From Leptospira montravelensis (GTDB lineage: Bacteria; Spirochaetota; Leptospiria; Leptospirales; Leptospiraceae), in NCBI RefSeq assembly GCF_004770045.1, contig NZ_RQFO01000017.1, positions 496,001 to 560,000 on the forward strand: a stretch of 64,000 bases of DNA. The letters are read 5' to 3'. Under the pieces are notes generated by a model. That model searched no databases and was not told where the DNA came from. It saw only the letters and a program-made list of their open reading frames with translations. The number at the start of each line of letters is the position of its first letter. The stretch's first letter is position 1. A program made the position numbers and the translations under genes. Below, piece after piece: positions 1 to 9,794 of this stretch.

Positions 1-705
1 CTTTTCAATATTAACAGCATCAGAAAATATTTCATACACACGTTCAGCACTTGGTTTTTCGTTTAACAATTTAAAAAGAATACATGCAAATTCGCAATGC
101 AATGCTTCATCTCGACTAATTAGTTCATTCGAAAAACAAAGACCAGGAAGAAGTCCTCTTTTTTTCATCCAGAAAATTGCACAAAAACTTCCACTAAAAA
201 AAATTCCTTCTACGGCAGCAAAAGCAAGTAATCGTTCAGAAAAGTTTCCTTCGCCTATCCATCGTAATGCCCACTCTGATTTTTTTTGTACTGCTGGAAT
301 GGTTTCAATAGAATGAAATAAACGGTCTTTTTCTATCGAATCTTTGATATATGTATCGATTAAAAGCGAATATGTTTCTGAATGTATGTTTTCCATCATA
401 ATCTGGAATCCATAAAAACACCTAACTTCAGGAAGTTGAACTTCTCTCATAAAGTTTATAGCTAAGTTTTCGTTCACGATCCCGTCACTCGCCGCAAAGA
501 AAGCCAAGATATAACTCAAAAATAATCTTTCGTTATCAGTAAGTGAATTCCAGTCATCTAAATCACTGCTTAAATCTATTTCTTCCGCTGTCCAAAAAGA
601 TGCCTGTTGTTTCTTATACATTTCCCAAATTTTGGGAAATCTAATCGGAAGGATCACAAAACGATCCTTATTTTCTTTTAATAATACTTCTGATTTGTAT
701 TCCAT
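1..705 (-). CDS. nrdB: Class I ribonucleotide reductase small subunit (R2), 3' end cut by window edge
   Basis: R2 makes the tyrosyl radical/diiron cofactor that drives reduction of ribonucleotides to deoxyribonucleotides. The visible 235 residues carry the whole metal site: Asp74, Glu105 and His108 (ENIH), the radical Tyr112 four residues later, Glu166 (AVEGIFF) and Glu200/His203 (SRDEALH). The wording around [15 protein letters not shown] resembles the eukaryote-like class I R2 group. The start ATG at 705 has a strong ribosome site (GGAGGA) a few bases upstream. The frame stays open to the window edge, so the C-terminus is missing. The gene lies behind a cobalamin-type riboswitch (940-1062), which suggests repression by B12 in favour of a B12-dependent class II enzyme. 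That enzyme and the large subunit are not in this window. Confidence 0.93.
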   Translation of the reverse strand, partial: MEYKSEVLLKENKDRFVILPIRFPKIWEMYKKQQASFWTAEEIDLSSDLDDWNSLTDNERLFLSYILAFFAASDGIVNENLAINFMREVQLPEVRCFYGFQIMMENIHSETYSLLIDTYIKDSIEKDRLFHSIETIPAVQKKSEWALRWIGEGNFSERLLAFAAVEGIFFSGSFCAIFWMKKRGLLPGLCFSNELISRDEALHCEFACILFKLLNEKPSAERVYEIFSDAVNIEK

Positions 706-841
706 ACAACTCCTCCAAGTTTTTTATCTACCTGTATATTGATTTGTTCAAATTCGCAATGAACATAACAACAAACGCTTGTTTGCCGATAAAAACAGAT
801 TCGGGATGGTTGTAATTTCCCAAGACCAAATCTCCTTTAGC

Positions 842-889
842 CCGGAATACAAACCCCATATGTTGATGGATAAGGTATGGGTATCCCGG
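842..889 (-). promoter_or_regulatory. Long hairpin in the nrdB leader, possible expression platform
   Basis: Between the aptamer and nrdB the transcript can form CCGGGAUA-CCCAUA paired with UAUGGG-(bulge GUUUG)-UAUUCCGG, 14 pairs around a 15-base loop. A weaker stem of about 6 bp followed by five U lies downstream (about 791-822). The seven U at 912-918 directly after the aptamer are another possible termination point. Which of these switches cannot be decided by eye. Confidence 0.5.
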
Positions 890-939
890 TAGCAAATAGT
901 CCGGGGCCCTGAAAAAAATTTCGGTACAAATGATCGTTT

Positions 940-1062
940 ACGGGCGATTCACCTGTGGGAAGATCCGACTTTCCTTATCAAAATGGATAAGGATTTACGG
1001 TTGCGCCGTCAGCTGAGGAATTTCACCTCATTCCTCCCGGAATAGAATCTAAAGGAATCCAA
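940..1062 (-). promoter_or_regulatory. Cobalamin (B12) riboswitch aptamer
   Basis: Read on the minus strand, the core elements of a B12 aptamer appear in the right order. GGGA at about 1038 pairs with a later UUCCC. The hairpin GAGGUGAAAUUCCUC has the conserved GGUGAAA-UCC loop. A second hairpin, ACGG-CGCAA-CCGU, follows CAGCUG. The 8-bp stem UCCUUAUC/GAUAAGGA comes next, then the joining strand AAGUCGGAUCUUCCC. A last small hairpin (GGUGAAUCGCC) fits P13. The assignment comes from motif order and pairing; no covariance model was run. The first gene downstream is nrdB at 705. Confidence 0.85.
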
Positions 1063-1214
1063 GGAGACATATTTTGTCAACGGAATAAAACGAAGGAATT
1101 TTTAAAAAATGATACCAATAAACTTTAAAAAAAGGAGAGAGTTTGACTTACATTGAGAAGTAATTTCGTTTTTTAACTTCTTATACCATTCATCACAAGA
1201 TCACCTTGGTAATA

Positions 1215-3953
1215 TTAGAATTTATTTTTATAAACAGCGGAGAGGAGCTCCGAAAGTATAATTGGTTTTTTAACACAATCATTCATACCATTTTCCAAAT
1301 ATTCATGCAATTGAGATTCCATACTATTTGCAGTAATCGCAATTATCGGAATTTCTCGATAGGAATCATTTCGCTTCCTAATGAGTTTAGTTGCTTCCAA
1401 GCCATCAAGTACGGGCATTTGAATGTCCATTAGTATCATATCAAAGCGGTTATCCAAGTTAGACAATGAATCATCTAACATATGTATGACTTCAAGGCCA
1501 TTGGATGCAACACTCACATTAATATTTTCTTTTTGAAAAATTTTTAACATAAACTTTTGATTCAACAAATTGTCATCTGCGATCAAAATATGAAAACTTT
1601 TTCCAGCACTAACCAAAGTTGGATCCACTTTACCCAACGGTTCTTCCCTTTGTTCTGTTTCTTGAAAAGGGATAGAAAATTGAAAAGTTGATCCTTCATC
1701 TAAAACACTAAAAACCTTTATTTCCCCACCCATTAAATTGATAAGTTGTTTTGAAATATAAAGCCCAAGCCCTGAACCTTCAAATTTTTTAGTCCTTGAG
1801 TCTTCCAGTTGCACAAATCGGTCAAATAATCTAGAAATATTATCTTCTGAAATTCCAATTCCTGTATCTTTTACATCAAATACGATAAATTTCTTATCTT
1901 CAGTGAATCGAACATCCAATTTTACAGACCCAGTGAATGTGAATTTTACTGCATTAGCAATTAGATTAATTAATATCTGTCTAAGTCGATTTCCATCCAC
2001 TAGAATGAATAAATTTGGTTCCAAACCAGTCACCGTCATAGACAAATCCAAATTCTTTTTCTTTGCATCAGCAAGAAATATGTTAGTAATATCTTTGCAT
2101 AACTTATAAATATTGGTTGGTTTTGGAATAATTTCTAATTTTTTGTTTTCTAATTTTGAAACATCTAAAATGTCATTAATGATAGTTAGGAGGGATAATA
2201 CAGATTTTTCAGCGTTGTCCAAGTAGTCTTTTTGTTCCGCATCCACATTGGTTTGTTCCAAAAGTGTCAACATACCCAACACACCATTCATAGGAGTACG
2301 GATTTCATGGCTCATGTTTGCTAAGAATTCAGATTTAACTCGATTCGCTTTTTCCAATTCAAAAGTTCTTTTTTCAACGATATCTTGAATACTTTTTTCT
2401 TTACCCATAACAAGAAGAAGTAATATACCAAGTAATCCAGTTAATAGTGACGAAATGATTAACAATAATCGTGATGCATTGGAAAGATTCCTTTGAAAAT
2501 ATTCTTTTGTCGCAATTGTTTTAATGTTCAAAAGATGTGAACCAATTGTCATCTGATGTATATGGTAATAATCAGAAAAAATCTTTTCTTCCATATCGGA
2601 ACAATTTTTTGAAATTATTTCTTGGTGATACGGACTATTTATCTCTTCCATTTTTATACAAAGATGATTCTGATCATTTCCGGTTAGTGCTTTATCTATG
2701 ATTGTCGAAATACGGATCACTGCTGTTGCAAATCCATACTCACCAGTGGACCGCAAAACTGGATAAAAAACTAAAAAACCAGAGTCTTTATCCTTACTTT
2801 GTACAAAACTAATTTTGCCAGTCATATCAAAACCTTGTTTCTCTCTCGCGCGAAAAAGTGCCTCCTTTCTCTTTAAGTCAGAAAGTAAATTGTATCCGAT
2901 AGCATCTTTGTTTTCCAAATATGGGTATATATATTTAATATAAACATAATCTTCATATTTGGGAGAAGAAATCAAGGTTTGATTTTTTTGTATTGAAATT
3001 CCAATCGAATCAGGATAATCGATTTTTAATTTTGTCTCAGCTGTATTACGTTCTGAATGTTTAACCCAAGGATTCCAGGACAATGTGGTAACACTATCTG
3101 ATTCTTCAAGTACACCTTTAGAAAAAGTATCAAAGTTTTTACGATTTAAGTTAGTTGTTAAAGAAATAAACGAACCAAGTCCTTTCACAACTTTTATATT
3201 ATCTAATAATCGATTCTCTATACCAGCAGCAGTAATTTGACCATCTGATTTGATTCGATATTTTATAAATTCTTTTTCCCAATTACGAGTTAAAAAGAAT
3301 ATCGATAATGTAAAAATGAAAGTACTCATGGTTGCTGAAGCAAATGTAATTAATCTTAAAAGTTTTTCTTCACCCTTATACCATTTATAAATTAAAATCA
3401 TCAGAGGAGTAAAAATGATAATTCCAATGGTATCCCCCATCCACCAAGTGATCCAAGTTTGAAAAAGAAATTCCAAATAAATGATTTTAAAATATAATAG
3501 AGATAAACTTCCAATCACGGAAGAAACTAATGCTGTTACTGGTCCCGCAAAAACAAAAAAATGGGAAATCTCATTTGCCTGAAAGATATTCAAGTTTGTG
3601 TTCGAATATCTTTTTAATAGAAAGGATCCAATTACTGCTGAAGTTGCATTTCCCAATGAAATTGTAATATTTTGTGGGTCAGAAGTGATAAACTCAGCTA
3701 AAGTTTCTAGTGTCGGGAGATGCGTTGTGTTGGTGAAATACGCACCAAGAAAAAGTGCAAACCAAACGCGATTGCCGAATAATAAAACAAATCCAAGTGC
3801 GAGACCTGCCGGAGGCCAAACGGGCGTACTGTATCCATCAATAGAGGAAAGGTTTAGACTTAGTTTTCCTGCGAAGAAATAAAGTAAGAATACAAAAACC
3901 TGGAGTGAAAATTCTCGAATGTAATTTTTAATGGAAGCATTCGCAGAAAACAT
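1215..3953 (-). CDS. Hybrid sensor histidine kinase, MASE1-CHASE-HisKA-HATPase-REC
   Basis: This 912-residue membrane kinase has an N-terminal MASE1-type region (about 10-225) with eight or so hydrophobic helices and the typical STPVWPPAGLALG stretch. A periplasmic CHASE domain (about 240-450) follows, then one more helix near 505-525. The dimerisation/phosphoacceptor site is His549 (MSHEIRTPMNG). The ATPase domain ends with the G box GSGLGLYISKQL. The C-terminal receiver has its phosphoacceptor at Asp843 (LMDIQMP) and Lys in KKP. CHASE domains bind small extracellular ligands, but the ligand here is unknown. No partner response regulator is adjacent; the next minus-strand gene is nrdB, 509 bases away. 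It could act through a separate Hpt protein such as the one at 56007. Confidence 0.9.
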   Translation of the reverse strand: MFSANASIKNYIREFSLQVFVFLLYFFAGKLSLNLSSIDGYSTPVWPPAGLALGFVLLFGNRVWFALFLGAYFTNTTHLPTLETLAEFITSDPQNITISLGNATSAVIGSFLLKRYSNTNLNIFQANEISHFFVFAGPVTALVSSVIGSLSLLYFKIIYLEFLFQTWITWWMGDTIGIIIFTPLMILIYKWYKGEEKLLRLITFASATMSTFIFTLSIFFLTRNWEKEFIKYRIKSDGQITAAGIENRLLDNIKVVKGLGSFISLTTNLNRKNFDTFSKGVLEESDSVTTLSWNPWVKHSERNTAETKLKIDYPDSIGISIQKNQTLISSPKYEDYVYIKYIYPYLENKDAIGYNLLSDLKRKEALFRAREKQGFDMTGKISFVQSKDKDSGFLVFYPVLRSTGEYGFATAVIRISTIIDKALTGNDQNHLCIKMEEINSPYHQEIISKNCSDMEEKIFSDYYHIHQMTIGSHLLNIKTIATKEYFQRNLSNASRLLLIISSLLTGLLGILLLLVMGKEKSIQDIVEKRTFELEKANRVKSEFLANMSHEIRTPMNGVLGMLTLLEQTNVDAEQKDYLDNAEKSVLSLLTIINDILDVSKLENKKLEIIPKPTNIYKLCKDITNIFLADAKKKNLDLSMTVTGLEPNLFILVDGNRLRQILINLIANAVKFTFTGSVKLDVRFTEDKKFIVFDVKDTGIGISEDNISRLFDRFVQLEDSRTKKFEGSGLGLYISKQLINLMGGEIKVFSVLDEGSTFQFSIPFQETEQREEPLGKVDPTLVSAGKSFHILIADDNLLNQKFMLKIFQKENINVSVASNGLEVIHMLDDSLSNLDNRFDMILMDIQMPVLDGLEATKLIRKRNDSYREIPIIAITANSMESQLHEYLENGMNDCVKKPIILSELLSAVYKNKF

Positions 3954-4018
3954 ACATACATAAAGACGAAAAAATCCCTAAAATAAAGGAGAATTGGCAA
4001 CAACCAATTGAGAAAATA

Positions 4019-4214
4019 TCATCTATTGGCTTCTATATACTTTTTAAAATTGTCTAAAATGGCTTGCCATCCTCTGAACTGCTTCTCTTCGGGATTCTAA
4101 TTTCCGGATCAAATCTCACTGCCACCTTTGTTTTGTCCCCATAAGTTTCTAAAACTACAGATGCTTTTCGTCAGCATCAATAATCGATTGAACGGTAATT
4201 TGATTAGAACCCAT
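4019..4214 (-). pseudogene. Remnant of an SRPBCC/AHSA1-type gene with a large internal deletion
   Basis: The minus strand starts with ATG and reads MGSNQITVQSIIDADEK, the usual opening of an activator-of-Hsp90-ATPase-like SRPBCC protein. It then breaks in frame. Another frame continues with ASVVLETYGDKTKVAVRF, and after a further shift a third ends RGWQAILDNFKKYIEANR followed by TGA. These are the N-terminal and C-terminal signatures of the same family, so about 80 central codons are missing and at least two frameshifts are present. An intact SRPBCC gene lies directly upstream (4285-4737), so the remnant may be a decayed paralogue. Confidence 0.75.
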
Positions 4215-4284
4215 ACAAAAAAATATATAAACTCTCTCTCTTGGATGCAAAGCTTTTAATTTTTTTCATAAAATCACTAAATGC

Positions 4285-4737
4285 TTATTTCACGGTTTTT
4301 GCAATTTCTTCGATTATGCCCAAACACTGTTTCCAACTTTCTATGGAATGGTCTCTTCTTTCCTCTGCTGTGAATCCCGATTGCGTTAAATGGATAGAAA
4401 CCAAACCGTCTGCGAATGTTAATCTATTTTCAATGATGGAGTAGTTTTCTGGCAGGTCAGGTAACCCAAAAAAATCACTGAAATAGGAATACTTGAATAT
4501 TTGAGGAGGTTGGAAAGTCAGTATTATTCCTTTTTCCTCATAAGGAGTTCCCTCCCAAACTCCTTTAAAAACAAGGGAACTTCCTTCTTTCCATTCGGAA
4601 ATAGCATCAGTACCATATAAAAACTCCTTTATGTACTTAGGAGTTGTAAGAATCTCCCAAATACGTTCTAAACTAGATGGAATGGTTTTTGTAAGACTCA
4701 GTGTTAGATTATGATTCAATTGATTTGTGGTCTGCAT
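4285..4737 (-). CDS. SRPBCC-domain protein (polyketide cyclase/START-like)
   Basis: A soluble protein of 150 residues with the START/Bet v1-like pattern: ITKTIPSSLERIWEILTTPKYIKEF at the start, GSSLVFKGVWEGTPYEEKG in the middle, and an amphipathic C-terminal helix (ESWKQCLGIIEEIAKTV). Such domains bind hydrophobic ligands in a deep pocket; the ligand here is unknown. The ATG at 4737 is preferred because GGAG lies about 11 bases upstream; the frame is open further, to 4803. It is transcribed away from an AraC-type regulator that starts 84 bases off, a common arrangement for regulator and target. The pseudogene downstream is of the same fold family. Confidence 0.75.
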   Translation of the reverse strand: MQTTNQLNHNLTLSLTKTIPSSLERIWEILTTPKYIKEFLYGTDAISEWKEGSSLVFKGVWEGTPYEEKGIILTFQPPQIFKYSYFSDFFGLPDLPENYSIIENRLTFADGLVSIHLTQSGFTAEERRDHSIESWKQCLGIIEEIAKTVK

Positions 4738-4820
4738 TGTTTTCGTAACTCCTAAAAGAAAGATAACAAATAAGATAAGATTTGGATTGTAAAAAAGCGA
4801 CAAAACTATAAATAATTACT

Positions 4821-5624
4821 GTGGTGAAGGAAAAAGGAAAATCAACTCGTGGAGTTTTGCGCCAAACAAAATCCAACCAAATCACTAATCACAATCGTTT
4901 TTTTGCGAATGAAAAATTAGATTTTTTTGTTGAGCACTATTGGACTGTTAGTTGGGATTTAATGAACGAAGAACCTTATCTAGCAGAAACTCTCCCTTAC
5001 CCCAGCGTACACATTGTATTCGAAAAAGGTAATTCAAAATTATTTGGAGTCACAAAAGGTAGGTTTTCTACTTTATTACAAGGAAAAGGTTCCGTGTTCG
5101 GAATCAAATTTAGGCCAGGAGGTTTTTATCCTTTCTTCCAAAAGAACATATCTACTCTCACAGATAAAACCATACCCATCGCAGATCTAAATATATCAGA
5201 TATTCATTCTCTCGAAACAAAAGTTTTTGAAACCGAGAAGGCGGAAAATAGAATAAAAATCATCGAAACTTGGTTAGAAAATATACTGCCCGAACAAGAT
5301 CCAAAAATATTATTAATCAATAAGATCATAGATAAAATCAAAGAAGATAGGAGTATCCAATCAGTGAATCAAATCACAGAACTCTATTTAATTAGTCTCC
5401 GAAATTTACAAAGACTATTTCAACAGTATGTAGGTGTCAGCCCCAAATGGGTCATCCAACGATTCCGAATCCAAGAAGTAGCAGAACGAATGGAAAAGGA
5501 CAAAACCATCCAATTTGCAGAAATGGCTTTAGATCTTGGATATTACGATCAGGCACATTTCATAAAAGATTTTAAAAATACAATTGGATTAAGTCCTGAA
5601 GAATATTTGAAAACTATAATTTAA
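4821..5624 (+). CDS. AraC-family transcriptional regulator
   Basis: Residues about 25-130 form the small N-terminal domain seen in AraC proteins that sense small molecules: WTVSWDL, LPYPSVHIVFEKG and the FGIKFRPGGFYPFF motif. Residues about 165-267 hold two helix-turn-helix motifs, with LISLRNLQRLFQQYVGVSPKW in the first and the family signature LGYYDQAHFIKDFKNTIGLSPEEY in the second. The start is GTG at 4821, or GTG at 4824; neither has a clear ribosome site. The neighbouring divergent SRPBCC gene is the most likely target. The gene ends head-to-tail with the converging outer-membrane gene at 5626. Confidence 0.88.
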   Translation: MVKEKGKSTRGVLRQTKSNQITNHNRFFANEKLDFFVEHYWTVSWDLMNEEPYLAETLPYPSVHIVFEKGNSKLFGVTKGRFSTLLQGKGSVFGIKFRPGGFYPFFQKNISTLTDKTIPIADLNISDIHSLETKVFETEKAENRIKIIETWLENILPEQDPKILLINKIIDKIKEDRSIQSVNQITELYLISLRNLQRLFQQYVGVSPKWVIQRFRIQEVAERMEKDKTIQFAEMALDLGYYDQAHFIKDFKNTIGLSPEEYLKTII

Positions 5625-5625
5625 C

Positions 5626-7149
5626 TCAAAATACATGGCTAAAGTTGACAAATAACTGCTCATCTTCTCTGGATTTAGCATAATCAATCATGATGATGGT
5701 GGCTTGGTTCCAAGCGATTCGCAAACCTATCCCGCGAGAATAAGCATACCCTTTCCAACCTAATTTATGTTCGTCGTCCCATACACGACCATAATCAAAA
5801 AAGGGAACTAAGTTAAATGCGAAAAATTCATCTCCGAATTTAGCTTCTGCAAATTTCCATCGAACCTCTGTATTTCCCCAACCCATTGCGCGTCCCACAA
5901 ATCGGTCCTGTTTGAATCCTCGAATGGTTCTTAAACCCCCAAGTCCCCCCACAAGTCCTTCGGTTCCCCACATATTTCTATATTCATAAAATGGTGCTTC
6001 ACCTTCGGTGACACCCAAACCAAATCGATTGGCAATGACTAATTTATCAAATACCTTTGGAAATGGACTCCAAAACAATTTTGTTTGAGCAAAGTATTTT
6101 TGATAATCATAATCAGATCCAATGGCCTTGGTATGTTTTTCATAAGTAGCTTCAGCAAAAATTCCAGAGTTAGGATCTGGCTCAAAATCTCTTGTATCAT
6201 AAACAAGACCAACACGAAGCGCATTAACATAACCACCGTTATAACCAATTATTTTTTTTGCTTCATAGTCTTCCGTTAGGCGTGTTTTTCCATTAGGAAC
6301 GTCGGCAGTATGTTCACCACCAAGGATAGGATCTACACCACGTGCTAATTTTCCGTCATAGGTTCTAACAATATTGTTAGAAAATTTTAGACCTGCAACA
6401 AGTCTAACTGTTCCACCCACAAACGAACGTTCCGTACTCGTGGTAGCCATAGGAGTTTCTATCGTATAACGGTTGTACATTTTATCTGTGACTACATATC
6501 CAGGAGCTGATGGAAATCCGGAATAGGTTTTACCTCCGAAACTAATTGGATCGGATCTAGTTCCTGGTCGATAGTAAGTTAGGTTATTTTCCTGATCGAT
6601 ATAACTTGCATTGATGATATGTCTTCCATCTTGTTGGTTACGATCCAAATAAGATAAAGGTTTCATTGTGTCTTCCCCAATACCAAAATAAAGTGTGGTT
6701 GGAGTAATTGTTAAAAACAGGTCAGCTCGAAGTCTCCATTGCGTATCTGCAATGAATGGCATATCCAAACTAACTTGGTGATACTGTGCATTTTTATTTG
6801 TATTAAAATATTGTGCAAAGACTCGCATCCGATATGGTGTGTAATAAAAAAGTGAGTCTGATTTTTTTCCATTTTCATATACATAAGCACGAGCCCCATA
6901 TCCAATCCCTTCATTGGGGTCAGAATTAATCAATGGTAACCCGGTTAGATACCAACTTTCTCTTTTGTCTTCAATGTCTTTTTTACAGAGTTGTTTGCTT
7001 ACATCCATAGGGAAGGGAAGATTTTTGGGCGGAGGATCTTTTTCACAGCCGGCACTGGGAACATATTCCTGTGCCAAAAGAAAATTCGGAGTCATTACTG
7101 AAAAACAAACAAGGAAGGAAAAAAGAACAAGGTTGCGATTTCGATTCAT
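5626..7149 (-). CDS. Omp85/BamA-type surface antigen, outer-membrane beta-barrel
   Basis: About 507 residues starting with a Sec signal peptide ([21 protein letters not shown]) that should be cleaved after AQ. The rest alternates as expected for transmembrane beta-strands and ends in Phe (VNFSHVF), the usual recognition end for barrel assembly. The conserved hairpin motif of the Bac_surface_Ag family is visible as [10 protein letters not shown], matching the (V/I)RGF/Y lid motif. No POTRA repeats are evident, so it is a barrel-only member rather than BamA itself. The ATG at 7149 is chosen over GTG at 7167 because the signal peptide begins there. Cargo or role is unknown. Confidence 0.8.
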   Translation of the reverse strand: MNRNRNLVLFSFLVCFSVMTPNFLLAQEYVPSAGCEKDPPPKNLPFPMDVSKQLCKKDIEDKRESWYLTGLPLINSDPNEGIGYGARAYVYENGKKSDSLFYYTPYRMRVFAQYFNTNKNAQYHQVSLDMPFIADTQWRLRADLFLTITPTTLYFGIGEDTMKPLSYLDRNQQDGRHIINASYIDQENNLTYYRPGTRSDPISFGGKTYSGFPSAPGYVVTDKMYNRYTIETPMATTSTERSFVGGTVRLVAGLKFSNNIVRTYDGKLARGVDPILGGEHTADVPNGKTRLTEDYEAKKIIGYNGGYVNALRVGLVYDTRDFEPDPNSGIFAEATYEKHTKAIGSDYDYQKYFAQTKLFWSPFPKVFDKLVIANRFGLGVTEGEAPFYEYRNMWGTEGLVGGLGGLRTIRGFKQDRFVGRAMGWGNTEVRWKFAEAKFGDEFFAFNLVPFFDYGRVWDDEHKLGWKGYAYSRGIGLRIAWNQATIIMIDYAKSREDEQLFVNFSHVF

Positions 7150-7292
7150 AGACCTAAGTACGTACACAACTCATGGACATTACGTAACCAAAAGAATCGG
7201 TCAACTAGGAAATGAGTTCCCACTCACTTTTTATCTAAGTTAAATCTAAAAAAAGGTTTCCCGAACTCGGATTTGAAAATTCCAAAGGGCAG

Positions 7293-8846
7293 TTAATTTG
7301 TCATTTCTTTCGCCAAGGAATCAAGCTGAACAATGATTCCTCCCGTAGATTTGCTACTATCCGAAATTTGTTTGGAAATTTCGACTATGTTGGCAGCGTA
7401 TTCGGATATATCCGCCGTAATTTTCGTAGACTCTTCAGTTGCAATCTTTTGGAAATTCGTAGAATTTTCGATCGTTTTACTTGTTTCGTAAATCCTGGTA
7501 TTTAGGTTGTCGATCGTTTCAATGGCTTTATCAATTTCTACAATTTTGGATCCAACGCCGGTGATTTCGTTTTTGATGATCCCAATGGCAGAGTCCAATT
7601 TTCCCATTAGGTCAGATGATCGGTGGATAAGTTCGCTACTTTCATCAATCAATGAAAGATTTTCTTGAATGATTTTAGAAATTTCTTTTGAATTCCTAGT
7701 TGTTGCATCAGCTAACTTTGAAATTTCTTCCGCTACCACAGCAAATCCTCTACCGTGTTCTCCTGCCCTTGCTGCCTCAATGGCTGCGTTTAAAGATAAC
7801 AAATTTACTTTATCAGCAATATCGTTAATCACAGAAACAAACTCAGAAATTTCTGTACTTTTCTCTTGTAGAATATTGAACTTATCAATAGAAAGATGGA
7901 TATGTTCAGATGTATCATTCGAATAACTCATGACTACATCTAAATTTTTATATATTCTCCCAGTTCCAGTTTGAACGGTTTCATTGATTGTTTTAAGGTC
8001 ATTTACTGATTTAATAGAAACTTCTGATTCGTTGTACAATGATTTGGCGATTTTATTGTTTGAATCTGCTTTTGATGACAACTCCATTAAAGATGACGAA
8101 ATTTCAGAAAGAGAGGAAGCCTGGTGTTCAGAGATATGTTTCAATTCATCCGATATTGTGTCCTGATTTTTAATCTGTTCTTTCATTAGATCAATGGTTT
8201 TAAGAATAGTTTTTGCCATATTCATCAAATTTTCTAAGGCTTTCTTTGCTTCTTTTTGTTTTTCAACAGCTAAGTTCAGAAGATTTCTTGTCGCAGTAGC
8301 CCCTACTGTTGCTCCAATTCCTACCCATACAAAGATTAAAAACCTAACAATGATATTACTTTTAGGTCCACCAGGAATCAGTTCTGGCCTGAATGAAAAC
8401 AAAAGGATTTCAGAAACGATAATTAATATAAAGTTATAGATGGAAGCATTTCGATTAAAATATAAAACACTGAGAACGAAAGAAATATAAAATGTTGCGG
8501 CTAGTTCAGTCGCACCGTAAATCACATACTGGAAAACAAGTAAACATAATGTAACACCCGTAATTGAGATATAACTGGAAGACCAATGCGTTTTTAATCG
8601 ACTAGAGAGTAAATATCCAACAACTAAAATGGTAGTGGCTAGGACAAATTCTACCAATATACTCTGATATGTTAAATAATCAGACCCTTTCCCTGCTATT
8701 TTGATGGATAATGTCGCGACATTTGCAAGAGCGAGGATAGAAAGAAATGACATGAACATACGTTTGTTGTTCCGTAACATCACTTCCGTGAAAAGGTCGT
8801 CGGAAATGGTCATCACTTTATTTGGGGCAAAAATTTTAGCGAACAA
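7293..8846 (-). CDS. Methyl-accepting chemotaxis-type receptor with six-helix membrane sensor
   Basis: The N-terminal part (about 30-190) has six predicted membrane helices with almost no periplasmic loop. No HAMP domain is obvious. From about 200 to the end runs the coiled signalling domain, with its conserved hairpin tip [26 protein letters not shown]. The signal is likely sensed within the membrane and passed to CheW/CheA. The start could be TTG at 8846, with AAGG just upstream, or ATG at 8813. No che genes are nearby, so this is an orphan receptor. Confidence 0.87.
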   Translation of the reverse strand: MFAKIFAPNKVMTISDDLFTEVMLRNNKRMFMSFLSILALANVATLSIKIAGKGSDYLTYQSILVEFVLATTILVVGYLLSSRLKTHWSSSYISITGVTLCLLVFQYVIYGATELAATFYISFVLSVLYFNRNASIYNFILIIVSEILLFSFRPELIPGGPKSNIIVRFLIFVWVGIGATVGATATRNLLNLAVEKQKEAKKALENLMNMAKTILKTIDLMKEQIKNQDTISDELKHISEHQASSLSEISSSLMELSSKADSNNKIAKSLYNESEVSIKSVNDLKTINETVQTGTGRIYKNLDVVMSYSNDTSEHIHLSIDKFNILQEKSTEISEFVSVINDIADKVNLLSLNAAIEAARAGEHGRGFAVVAEEISKLADATTRNSKEISKIIQENLSLIDESSELIHRSSDLMGKLDSAIGIIKNEITGVGSKIVEIDKAIETIDNLNTRIYETSKTIENSTNFQKIATEESTKITADISEYAANIVEISKQISDSSKSTGGIIVQLDSLAKEMTN

Positions 8847-9392
8847 ACAGAACCTTCTTTATTACTTAGGTTAATTAAAATGCCATTCTTTAGAAAATGG
8901 ATGGTTTGGCAAGAAACGTCCTAAAGGTGACTAGAAAGATTCTAAAATAGAAACTCGGCTCAAATCCGACTGCCAGGCGTTTCCAGGAACAAAAATCGTG
9001 TCCATTCCTAAATCAATGAACGAAGGACATTAAAATCCAATCCATTCAAAACCTATGAGACGAAAGGAAGGTAAAAGTTTTGTAAAAAAAACCTATTTTC
9101 CTTCGGTAATTTTTGCATACAAAGGATCATGAAAAGTTAGCTCCGAACCTCAAATTAAATAGAAAAATTTATCAAAATTTAGAATTTTAAAAAACCTAAC
9201 AAACGAAAATTCATCACAATACGGTCATTAGCCTAAAATACTACAAAAATAACAGCATTAGATTTGTATAATATTATAGATTTTCCTAATTCACCACAGT
9301 ATTCTTGTTAGTTTTTTATCAAAAAAACTTCGACTCGGTTGACATAAATTACAATAAGATAACTACTGTCAGAAAATCATCTGGAGAACTAT
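8847..9392. other. Intergenic region between divergent MCP and TRL-like genes
   Basis: This 546-base, very AT-rich gap separates divergent genes, so it should hold both promoters. A TTGACA at 9339-9344 is followed after 15 bases by TAACTA, a weak promoter candidate for the TRL-like operon. A short tail reading HDPLYAKITEGK then stop is present on the minus strand around 9095-9130 but has no support as a gene. No RNA gene or strong repeat was recognised. Confidence 0.45.
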
Positions 9393-9782
9393 GTGAAAAA
9401 AAATATAATTATTGTTATATTACTGAATTTGATTCTATTTTCCTTTAACTGTACAGGCGCGTCGATACATTCTACTTATGCTCCGAATTCAAATACAAAT
9501 CCAACAAGGGAATACGCAACACCATCTATATTTCTAAAAGGTGGATTTATCTATCACAAAACATACGTTCCTGGGCCCATCGGTTTAAATGCCGAAGGTA
9601 CCTCCGAAGGAAGAAGTTGTAGTCAATCAGTATTACATTTGTTTTCTTCGGGAAATTCATCCATAGAAGCTGCAAAGAGAGCAGGCAACATTACAAAAGT
9701 TGCATATTTAGATTATGAGCAATTCGGAATTTTCATGGGTATTATTTACCATAGATTTTGTACAATAGTTAAAGGATCATAA
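9393..9782 (+). CDS. TRL-like family lipoprotein, copy 1
   Basis: A 129-residue protein with a lipoprotein signal (LILFSFNC, lipid on Cys20). The mature part matches the TRL-like family: GRSCSQSVLHLFSSGNSSIEAA, then ITKVAYLDYE, then a closing YHRFCTIVKG, with paired cysteines in GRSC and FCTIV. The start is GTG at 9393 with GGAG six bases upstream. It is the first of three tandem related genes followed by an outer-membrane protein, all co-directional with gaps of 12, 2 and 3 bases. The function of the family is unknown. This copy has a longer insert before the GRSC motif than the other two. Confidence 0.8.
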   Translation: MKKNIIIVILLNLILFSFNCTGASIHSTYAPNSNTNPTREYATPSIFLKGGFIYHKTYVPGPIGLNAEGTSEGRSCSQSVLHLFSSGNSSIEAAKRAGNITKVAYLDYEQFGIFMGIIYHRFCTIVKGS

Positions 9783-9794
9783 ACGGTATTAAAT

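Larger units (their letters stand above)
706..1214. other. Intergenic region between nrdB and the hybrid kinase gene
   Basis: Most of this 509-base gap is the nrdB leader with the B12 riboswitch and its downstream hairpins. Short frames run open across it on both strands (for example 728-859 minus, 43 codons), but the RNA element explains the unusual composition better. A TTGACA at 1075-1080 (minus strand) could be a -35 box, but no well-spaced -10 was found. Both flanking genes are on the minus strand. Confidence 0.6.

Noticed and set aside
728..1040. Protein-like short frames across the nrdB leader on both strands
   Set aside because: The region has higher GC and is explained by the riboswitch and hairpins; frames are broken by stops and have no ribosome sites. 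One is kept only as a low-interest remark.
1140..1214. Possible terminator after the hybrid kinase (AGAAGT ... ACTTCT)
   Set aside because: Only six pairs with a long loop; too weak to call.
6914..7243. 109-codon plus-strand frame opposite the start of the Omp85-type gene
   Set aside because: It overlaps the signal peptide region of a real gene and shows no domain pattern.
9080..9140. Short C-terminal-like tail on the minus strand (HDPLYAKITEGK)
   Set aside because: Only about 18 codons between stops, no start and no matching N-terminal part upstream.
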